This document shows, piece after piece, positions 1-5,173 of a DNA stretch of 6,147 nucleotides; the first letter of the stretch is position 1; each line of letters begins with the position of its first letter. Location of the stretch: NCBI GenBank assembly GCA_902783755.1, contig CACZSC010000198.1, positions 1 through 6,147 on the forward strand. The letters run 5' to 3'. Below the pieces are notes generated by a model that saw only the letters and a list, made by a program, of their open reading frames with translations, was not told the DNA's origin and did no database searches. The DNA comes from an uncultured Ruminococcus sp. (GTDB taxonomy: Bacteria > Bacillota > Clostridia > Oscillospirales > CAG-272). Both the position numbers and the translations under genes were made by a program.

Positions 1-1317
1 CCTGGTTATGAGCTTGATCAGCGTGGTCTTTCCGGCTCCGTTCACGCCCACCAGAGCACATGTGTCGCCGGGATCAAGTCTGAAGCTTATGTCATTGAGC
101 ACCTTCCGTTCGGTGCCTGGATAGGAGAACGAAACATGCTTCAGCTCTATCGTATGGCCCGTATGCCTCGTTACGTGCCTCGGTTCCGGCAGAGTCGACT
201 TTATGCGCCTCTCCTCGTTCATGAAGCTGATCAGGTTGTCTATGAACAGAGTGCCTTCGTAGATGGTGGCTCCGCTTGCGATGAGGGATCCGACGCCTCC
301 CGCGATGGACATCAGGGCGTTGACGTACATGTTGTAGTCACCGATCTTGTACATCCCCTCTGCCGCGCCCTTCGCTATGAAGACGAACATGATGCAGTTC
401 ACTGCGGTGCCTGCTAAATTGTGCCCGATGTTCCACAGGCCTTCGCCGACGAACAGTTTCTTAAGCCCCTTGAAGTATTTCTGGAACGTCTCCTTGTAAC
501 GGCCGATGAAGGTGTCGTACAGGTTGAAGATACGTACTTCCTTCACCATGTCCTTGTTGGTCATGACGTCGGAATAGTAGTCCATCTGCCGTCTTTCCTT
601 GGAATGGAACCTGACGTACCAGAAGCTCTTTTTCCTGTATGTGAAGTTTATGATGGCCGCCGGTATGGCCATGACGATTATGATGACCGGGAACAGCGGG
701 ACCACCTCGATAAGTATCACAAGATAGGATATCATGCTTATGATGGTACTTATCATCGAGAAGTTGTTGTTCAGTATGCTGAGAGGACGCATGGACGCTT
801 CCCTCTTGGCATTCTCGAACCTTGCATAGAATTCCGGATCGTCGAAGCTTGCGAGATCGACCTCATGGGCCTTGTACATGATCTTCAGGTTGATGTGGTT
901 GACCACAAGCTCGCCTGAGATGTTATTGACGATGCCGCTGATCCTGCTGATGGTGGTGCTGATGAAGTTGAATCCGAACTGAAGGATGAGCAGCTTTACG
1001 ACAGGCTCGAATTCATTTCCCTGCCCGGTCGTTATCGAGATGTACGCGTCCTGCAGGGCGTTCAGCAGGAGCCTTGATATATACAGGCTTATGACCGGCG
1101 ACAAGCCGTTCCAGATCGCCAGGAAGACCATGAAGATGAATATCCACGGTCTTGTTTCCCATACAAGCCCGAATATATAGAACAGCCTCTTGAGAAACTT
1201 GCTAAGGACGTTCCAGACGTATTGCGGGACTTCACGGATGGATTTCGGCTTGGGTTCCTTGAGCTTCGCCATCATTTTTTCCCGGTCCAACATCTCCTGC
1301 CCTCTTGGTGCAGCCAT
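1..1317 (-). CDS. ABC transporter, fused permease and ATP-binding half-transporter (3' end cut by window)
   Basis: This is a half-size ABC exporter in the inner membrane: an N-terminal membrane domain followed by the start of the nucleotide-binding domain. Translating the minus strand from the ATG at 1317 gives 439 uninterrupted codons, and the gene runs off the left edge. Residues 1-45 are a polar, basic N-terminal extension. Hydrophobic segments lie near 56-82, 104-130, 185-226, 300-317 and 331-350, matching a six-helix type I exporter domain. FDDPEFYARFENA (158-170) and the KEVRIFNLYDTF stretch (259-270) resemble intracellular-loop sequences common in this family. The ATPase domain begins near 389 with the aromatic A-loop FSYP (Y399) and Walker A GVNGAGKT (424-431). 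Q-loop, signature LSGGQ, Walker B and H-loop lie outside the window, so ATPase competence cannot be judged. A GGAGG site 8 nt upstream supports the start. Substrate is unknown; peptide, lipid or drug export are all possible. It may work as a homodimer or with a partner encoded further left. Confidence 0.93.
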   Translation of the reverse strand, partial: MAAPRGQEMLDREKMMAKLKEPKPKSIREVPQYVWNVLSKFLKRLFYIFGLVWETRPWIFIFMVFLAIWNGLSPVISLYISRLLLNALQDAYISITTGQGNEFEPVVKLLILQFGFNFISTTISRISGIVNNISGELVVNHINLKIMYKAHEVDLASFDDPEFYARFENAKREASMRPLSILNNNFSMISTIISMISYLVILIEVVPLFPVIIIVMAIPAAIINFTYRKKSFWYVRFHSKERRQMDYYSDVMTNKDMVKEVRIFNLYDTFIGRYKETFQKYFKGLKKLFVGEGLWNIGHNLAGTAVNCIMFVFIAKGAAEGMYKIGDYNMYVNALMSIAGGVGSLIASGATIYEGTLFIDNLISFMNEERRIKSTLPEPRHVTRHTGHTIELKHVSFSYPGTERKVLNDISFRLDPGDTCALVGVNGAGKTTLIKLITR

Positions 1318-1325
1318 ATATGATA

Positions 1326-1330
1326 CCTCC
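1326..1330 (-). promoter_or_regulatory. Ribosome binding site of the ABC transporter gene
   Basis: On the minus strand GGAGG sits 8 nt before the ATG at 1317. It fixes this ATG as the start rather than the internal Met codons at residues 9, 15 and 16. Confidence 0.85.
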
Positions 1331-1349
1331 GGTAAACAAATCTGACTTA

Positions 1350-1378
1350 ATTTTACAAAATCCGACTACATATGTCAA
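1350..1378 (-). promoter_or_regulatory. Sigma70/sigmaA-type promoter of the ABC transporter gene
   Basis: Read on the minus strand, a perfect -35 box TTGACA (1373-1378) is separated by exactly 17 bp from a -10 box TAAAAT (1350-1355), one base from consensus. Transcription would start near 1343, giving a leader of about 26 nt that contains the GGAGG site. The near-perfect match suggests strong basal expression. No clear operator repeat was seen. The promoter lies immediately downstream of the hairpin at 1387-1438, so the transporter gene looks like its own transcription unit rather than an extension of the esterase transcript. Confidence 0.85.
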
Positions 1379-1386
1379 CAATAACG

Positions 1387-1441
1387 AAGGAGCCGTGTGG
1401 AAGCCCGTGAAAATGAAACGGGGTCCAGACAGCTCCTTTTT
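1387..1441. terminator. Long hairpin, probable (bidirectional) intrinsic terminator after the esterase gene
   Basis: The arms AAGGAGC (1387-1393) and GCTCCTT (1432-1438) pair perfectly. Further pairing inside includes TGGA with TCCA and CCCGT with ACGGG, around an A-rich loop near 1409-1417, with a few internal mismatches. It lies 27 bp beyond the esterase stop codon and 8 bp before the -35 box of the transporter promoter, where a terminator for the minus-strand esterase is expected. The best T-run (TTTTT, 1437-1441) follows the stem on the plus strand. On the minus strand the tail is a weaker TTCGTTATTGTT. It may therefore stop transcription in both directions. Strand is left open for that reason. 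Confidence 0.6.
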
Positions 1442-1465
1442 AATCTGTCGTAGGTGATGAAAGAT

Positions 1466-2461
1466 CTATTCCGCTGTTTCCGTTGCTGTCCTCGAAGCCA
1501 TGCTCTGGCTGAACAGCCACACCATATGCTCGGTATCGGCATACACTGCATGCCAGATGTCATGCTGCCCGTCCTGATAGTACTTGTACTCGAAATACGG
1601 AGCCTTCGCCCTCTTCAGCGCAGCCACCATCTTCCCTGTACCGGTCATGGGCACCACTCCGTCCTTCTGGCCGTGAAAAGCGTAGATCGGCACGTCCATC
1701 AGTATATCGCGGCAGTCCGGGTCCCCGCCTCCGCATACCGGCATGCCGGCCGCGAAGATGTCCTTATGCCTGCAGAGAATGTCCCAGGTCCCGTATCCGC
1801 CCATGGAGATCCCGGTGACGTACACCCTGTCGCTGTCGACAGCGTACTGTTCCTTAATGTACCCGACAAGGGCCACCACACGTTTGAGTGCTTCCGACTC
1901 CGGAGTCTCGCTCACGGAATACGGTCCCTGTTCGAAGGGAACGTTCACCCACTGCTCGTCGGACGGGCACTGGGGAGCTATTATGATGCTGTCATATACC
2001 GGAGAATCAGGATCCTTGAACATGTCCCTGATCCCCTCGTTGAGCTGCACGTCGTTGCCGTCGCCCCGTTCCCCTGCTCCGTGCAGGAACAGCAGAAGCG
2101 GATAGCTGCCATCCGGGTCGTAGCCGTCAGGCAGATACAACCGGTATCTCAGGACGGTCCCGCCTGTCTCGAAATCGTGTTTCTCGAAAACGTCATAGAC
2201 TTCATACGGTCTGTTCTCCGGATGTGACAGTTCCATCCCGGGCCTGTCCTCCGCAGGTTTCTCCGTTTCCTGAGGCTCAGTATCCTCCGGTTTTTCGCTT
2301 TCCTCCGCGGCCTTTATCCTTTCCTTTTCGGAGAACAGCCAGCCGTATGCGGACGACTTTATGAATCTTATGCCGAAAGGCTCCTCGTCGACAGCAAAGA
2401 CCGTCAGGACCGCTGACAGTACAATCACCGCGCAGAGAATCAGTGTAACAGTTTTCTTCAT
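1466..2461 (-). CDS. Secreted alpha/beta-hydrolase esterase or peptidase (COG4099 / LpqC-like)
   Basis: A 331-residue exported serine hydrolase. Residues 1-23 form a signal peptide: MKK, then a hydrophobic core ending TVFA before VDEE, consistent with signal peptidase I cleavage. No lipobox is seen. A Glu/Pro/Thr-rich linker (about 46-76) precedes the catalytic domain. The domain shows the strand LLLFLHGAGERGDG (oxyanion region, HGAGE 127-131), the nucleophile elbow GISMGG with Ser219, a likely acid Asp267 in GQKDGVVP, and His300 in GQHDIWH. The triad order and spacing fit the alpha/beta fold and resemble proteins labelled predicted peptidase (COG4099), near polyhydroxybutyrate depolymerase and feruloyl-esterase-like enzymes. 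The exact substrate cannot be read from sequence; a carbohydrate ester is plausible given the divergent GH2 operon. The frame extends upstream to a TTG codon, but GGGAGGA 9 nt before the ATG at 2461 lies inside that extension, so the ATG giving MKKT is chosen. The gene ends in TAG. Confidence 0.88.
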   Translation of the reverse strand: MKKTVTLILCAVIVLSAVLTVFAVDEEPFGIRFIKSSAYGWLFSEKERIKAAEESEKPEDTEPQETEKPAEDRPGMELSHPENRPYEVYDVFEKHDFETGGTVLRYRLYLPDGYDPDGSYPLLLFLHGAGERGDGNDVQLNEGIRDMFKDPDSPVYDSIIIAPQCPSDEQWVNVPFEQGPYSVSETPESEALKRVVALVGYIKEQYAVDSDRVYVTGISMGGYGTWDILCRHKDIFAAGMPVCGGGDPDCRDILMDVPIYAFHGQKDGVVPMTGTGKMVAALKRAKAPYFEYKYYQDGQHDIWHAVYADTEHMVWLFSQSMASRTATETAE

Positions 2462-2470
2462 GAACTTAAA

Positions 2471-2477
2471 TCCTCCC
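2471..2477 (-). promoter_or_regulatory. Ribosome binding site of the esterase gene (decides the start)
   Basis: GGGAGGA on the minus strand lies 9 nt before the ATG at 2461. Because it falls within the in-frame upstream extension from a TTG codon at 2479, it argues for the shorter protein beginning MKKT, which also gives a standard signal peptide. Confidence 0.85.
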
Positions 2478-2496
2478 AAGGTTATTCGTCAAGAAT

Positions 2497-2525
2497 AATA
2501 TATATCTTTTCTGGAAAAAGTTCAA
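2497..2525 (-). promoter_or_regulatory. Sigma70/sigmaA-type promoter of the esterase gene
   Basis: On the minus strand TTGAAC (2520-2525) and TATATT (2497-2502) are spaced by exactly 17 bp. Transcription would begin near 2490, leaving a leader of about 29 nt that includes the GGGAGGA site. The surrounding sequence is markedly AT-rich compared with the genes. A small inverted repeat, CTTTT and AAAAG (2506-2520), lies in the spacer and just overlaps the -35 box; it is too short to call an operator. Confidence 0.65.
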
Positions 2526-2556
2526 GTCATTCTTCTCCCAATGTCTCGAAAAAGTA

Positions 2557-2585
2557 TTGAATTGAATGCGTATTTTTCATATAAT
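2557..2585 (+). promoter_or_regulatory. Sigma70/sigmaA-type promoter of the malic enzyme-MFS-GH2 operon
   Basis: TTGAAT (2557-2562) and a perfect TATAAT (2580-2585) are separated by 17 bp. Transcription would start near 2592, giving a leader of about 50 nt. The -35 boxes of this promoter and the divergent esterase promoter are 31 bp apart, close enough for one regulator bound between them to affect both. No matching regulator gene is in the window. Confidence 0.75.
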
Positions 2586-2596
2586 CTCAGTGTGAA

Positions 2597-2616
2597 CCGG
2601 CCCGGTATAAGGCCGG
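2597..2616 (+). other. Hairpin in the 5' leader of the malic enzyme operon
   Basis: CCGGCC (2597-2602) and GGCCGG (2611-2616) pair perfectly around an 8-nt loop. It would begin about 5 nt after the predicted transcription start and end 15 nt before the GGAG site. No T-run follows, so it is not an intrinsic terminator. It could stabilise the mRNA 5' end or be a DNA-level operator; neither is shown. Confidence 0.45.
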
Positions 2617-2631
2617 AAAAACCAACGATTT

Positions 2632-2635
2632 GGAG
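2632..2635 (+). promoter_or_regulatory. Ribosome binding site of the malic enzyme gene (decides the start)
   Basis: GGAG lies 6 nt before the ATG at 2642. The frame is open upstream to a TTG at 2630, but that codon would place the binding site inside the coding region, so the ATG is preferred. Confidence 0.75.
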
Positions 2636-2641
2636 ACTCTT

Positions 2642-3814
2642 ATGGACTACTCGGAAATAGCCCTGCAGAAGCACAGGGAATGGAAAGGCAAGATCGAGAT
2701 CAGCCTCAGGGCGCCGGTGGATTCCTCGGAAGCCCTGAGCATCGCATATACGCCGGGCGTGGCCGCCCCCTGCCTCGAGATACAGCAGGACCCGGACAAA
2801 TCATACGTATACACCAGACGGTGGAACACCGTGGCCGTGGTGACGGACGGCACCGCCGTGCTCGGCCTCGGTGATATCGGTCCTGAGGCGGGCATGCCTG
2901 TCATGGAAGGCAAATGCGCCCTGTTCAAGGCATTCGGCGACGTGGATGCGATACCTCTCTGCATACGCTCGAAGGACGTGGACACCATCGTCGACACGGT
3001 GGCTCTGCTGGCGGGATCCTTCGGCGGAATAAACCTCGAGGACATATCGGCGCCCCGGTGTTTCGAGATCGAGCGCAGGCTCAAGGAAAGATGCGACATC
3101 CCGATCTTCCACGATGACCAGCACGGAACTGCCGTCATAACCCTGGCGGGTCTCATGAACGCCCTCAAGGTCGTCGGCAAGGATATAAAGGACATAAAGA
3201 TCGTGACCTCGGGAGCGGGAGCGGCCGGGATAGCGATCATCAGGCTCCTCATGGAGATGGGGCTCAGAAACGTCATCATGACCGACAGAAAAGGCGCCAT
3301 TTACGAGGGCCGGGAGGGTCTGAACCCGGTAAAGGAGGAGATGGCGAAGATCACCAACTTCGGGCACGAGAAAGGCAGTCTGGCAGACGTCATAAAGGGA
3401 GCCGACGTGTTCATCGGCGTATCTGCCCCCGGTACTCTCACGAAGGAGATGGTGAAGACCATGTCAAAGGATCCGGTCATATTCGCCTGCGCCAACCCGG
3501 TGCCCGAGATATTCCCTGACGAGGCGAAGGAGGCCGGAGCAGCGGTGGTATCCACCGGACGGTCCGACTACCCGAACCAGATAAACAATGTGCTCTGCTT
3601 CCCCGGCATATTCAGGGGAGCCCTGGACGTCAGGGCATCGGATATAAACGGGGAGATGAAGATCGCGGCCGCCAGGGCGCTGGCATCCCTTGTCTCTGAC
3701 GCGGAACTGTCTCCCGAATACATACTCCCGAAAGCATTCGACCCGAGAGTAAAGGACGCGGTGGCGAAGGCGGCGGCGGAAGCCGCGATAGCCTCAGGCG
3801 TCGCAAGGATATAG
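2642..3814 (+). CDS. Malic enzyme, NAD(P)-dependent, oxaloacetate-decarboxylating type (short bacterial form)
   Basis: A cytoplasmic 390-residue enzyme that oxidatively decarboxylates malate to pyruvate and CO2 while reducing NAD(P), using a divalent metal. The length matches the short bacterial form, with no phosphotransacetylase-like C-terminal domain as in E. coli MaeB. Visible motifs in order: AYTPGVAAPC with the catalytic Tyr36; EGKCALFKAFGDVDA with the general-base Lys91; NLEDISAP with metal-ligand candidates Glu133 and Asp134; the family signature HDDQHGTA (157-164); the dinucleotide-binding loop GAGAAG (191-196); ANPVPEI; and TGRSDYPNQINN near 305-316. The Asp in MTDRKG (Asp215) at the end of the second Rossmann strand could favour NAD, but cofactor choice is not certain. 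All expected active-site regions are intact. It is the first gene after the rightward promoter and ends in TAG, 39 bp before the transporter gene, with no terminator between. Its link to the downstream sugar genes is positional only. Confidence 0.95.
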   Translation: MDYSEIALQKHREWKGKIEISLRAPVDSSEALSIAYTPGVAAPCLEIQQDPDKSYVYTRRWNTVAVVTDGTAVLGLGDIGPEAGMPVMEGKCALFKAFGDVDAIPLCIRSKDVDTIVDTVALLAGSFGGINLEDISAPRCFEIERRLKERCDIPIFHDDQHGTAVITLAGLMNALKVVGKDIKDIKIVTSGAGAAGIAIIRLLMEMGLRNVIMTDRKGAIYEGREGLNPVKEEMAKITNFGHEKGSLADVIKGADVFIGVSAPGTLTKEMVKTMSKDPVIFACANPVPEIFPDEAKEAGAAVVSTGRSDYPNQINNVLCFPGIFRGALDVRASDINGEMKIAAARALASLVSDAELSPEYILPKAFDPRVKDAVAKAAAEAAIASGVARI

Positions 3815-3843
3815 CGTCTCAGAATTACGAAATACAAACCGCC

Positions 3844-3849
3844 GGAGGA
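3844..3849 (+). promoter_or_regulatory. Ribosome binding site of the MFS transporter gene
   Basis: GGAGGA lies 4 nt before the ATG at 3854 within the short gap after the malic enzyme gene. It supports independent, strong translation initiation of the transporter on a shared transcript. Confidence 0.8.
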
Positions 3850-3853
3850 TTTT

Positions 3854-5167
3854 ATGAACAGGGAAAAATTCTATCTCGCCCTTGTGGTCTTCTCCCTTGT
3901 GGGACAGATAGCATGGGTAGTGGAGAACATGTACTTCAACGTGTTCATCTACAAAATGTTCAACGCGTCCGCAAACGACATCTCCCTCATGGTACAGGCA
4001 AGCGCCATCGCGGCGACCCTCACGACCATATTCATCGGCGCTCTTTCCGACAAGCTCCAGAGGCGCAAGATATTCATGTGTCTCGGGTACATATGCTGGG
4101 GCATCTCCATCCTGGCCTTCGCCCTTGTGAGACTTGATATAATCTCGGGGATCGTGGGCTCTGCTGCCGGTGCGGCGGCGACAGCCATCACCATAGTGAT
4201 AATCCTCGACTGCGTCATGACATTCTTCGGGTCCACAGCCAACGACGCCGCATACAATGCGTGGCTCACAGACATAACTGACGAGACCAACCGCGGCAAG
4301 GCGGAGGGCATAAACTCCATGATGCCTCTGCTCGCCATCCTCGTAGTGTTCGGCGGTTTCATGGGATTCGACCTGAACCAGCCCGACAGCTGGACCTGGA
4401 TCTACGTCATAATCGGTGCCATCGTCACAGTGATCGGCTTCATAGGGATATTCATAGTGGAGGAGCCTCCGAAAAAGAAGCCGGACGACCTCGGATATTT
4501 TGCAACCATAGCGTACGGTTTCAGACCGTCCGTCATAAAGGCAAACGCGAAACTCTACCTTTCCCTTCTGGCCTTCGTGGTCTTCAACATTTCGATACAG
4601 GTGTTTATGCCGTACCTGCTCATATACTATGAACAGTCCCTGGGCATGAGCAATTATGTCATAATCATGGCTCCGGCCATCATAGTCGCGGCGGTCACCA
4701 CCGCCCTGTACGGCAGGGTCATCGACAGGATCGGATTCAGAAGATCCGTGTTCCCGTCCCTGCTCTCCCTCGCTCTCGGATATATCATGCTCATCATCTT
4801 CCCGGGCGTCCTGAAAGTCGAAGGAGCGGCGATGACCGTCCTCGTGCTCATAGGATCGATGCTGATGCTCTGCGGATTCCTTTCGGGCATGGCAGTCTTC
4901 GGAACGCAGGTCAGGAACCTTACGCCCGACAGGATGGCAGGACGCTTCCAGGGCCTGAGGATAATCGCCCAGGTCATGATCCCGGGAGTCGTGGGCCCGG
5001 CAATAGGCGCTGCAGTGCTCCGCAACGCTGAGACCATCGTCAACGGCGACGGCACCACATCCTTCCTTCCGAGCAACGTGATCTTCCTGGCAGCCCTCAT
5101 AGTGGATGCCGTTCTTATAGTGTCCATGATCATATACTTCGCATGTGCGAAGAAGAAAAGCGAGTGA
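3854..5167 (+). CDS. MFS transporter, probable sugar/glycoside symporter
   Basis: A 437-residue integral membrane protein with about 12 hydrophobic helices. Between helices 2 and 3 it has a motif-A-like loop, GALSDKLQRRK (62-72), repeated in the second half as GRVIDRIGFRR (287-297), showing the duplicated MFS fold. Further loops with TDETNRGKAEG (142-152) and LTPDRMAGRFQG (356-367) fit the family. The first helix region (SLVGQIAWVVENMYFNVFIY, 14-33) resembles MFS proteins grouped with SLC45/GPH-like sugar-cation symporters; this is from memory of the family, not a search. The protein ends in a short charged cytoplasmic tail, KKKSE. The GH2 gene begins 6 bp later, which supports import of a glycoside that the hydrolase then cleaves. 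Substrate and coupling ion are unknown. A drug or organic-acid carrier is less likely but not excluded; malate import would fit the upstream gene. Confidence 0.88.
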   Translation: MNREKFYLALVVFSLVGQIAWVVENMYFNVFIYKMFNASANDISLMVQASAIAATLTTIFIGALSDKLQRRKIFMCLGYICWGISILAFALVRLDIISGIVGSAAGAAATAITIVIILDCVMTFFGSTANDAAYNAWLTDITDETNRGKAEGINSMMPLLAILVVFGGFMGFDLNQPDSWTWIYVIIGAIVTVIGFIGIFIVEEPPKKKPDDLGYFATIAYGFRPSVIKANAKLYLSLLAFVVFNISIQVFMPYLLIYYEQSLGMSNYVIIMAPAIIVAAVTTALYGRVIDRIGFRRSVFPSLLSLALGYIMLIIFPGVLKVEGAAMTVLVLIGSMLMLCGFLSGMAVFGTQVRNLTPDRMAGRFQGLRIIAQVMIPGVVGPAIGAAVLRNAETIVNGDGTTSFLPSNVIFLAALIVDAVLIVSMIIYFACAKKKSE

Positions 5168-5173
5168 CGGAAT

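Noticed and set aside
136..1180. Three plus-strand open frames opposite the ABC transporter gene
   Set aside because: They are short, lack family features and ribosome binding sites, and overlap a continuous ABC exporter translation.
1454..2227. A 257-codon plus-strand open frame opposite the esterase gene
   Set aside because: The opposite strand has a signal peptide, catalytic triad, promoter and ribosome binding site. This frame shows no domain and no matching signals.
2506..2520. Short inverted repeat CTTTT/AAAAG in the esterase promoter spacer, considered as an operator
   Set aside because: Five-base AT-rich arms arise easily by chance in this AT-rich gap and have no second copy at the opposite promoter.
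2630..2641. Upstream TTG start for the malic enzyme, adding four residues
   Set aside because: The GGAG site would then lie within the coding sequence; the ATG at 2642 has correct spacing.
2647..3837. Several minus-strand open frames opposite the malic enzyme gene
   Set aside because: The plus-strand malic enzyme motifs are unmistakable; the antisense frames have low-information, Ser/Arg/Pro-rich translations.
5165..5167. Recoded TGA as tryptophan or glycine, making MFS-GH2 a single gene
   Set aside because: TGG serves tryptophan throughout, no other in-frame TGA occurs inside the genes, and an ATG follows within two codons; a normal stop is simpler.
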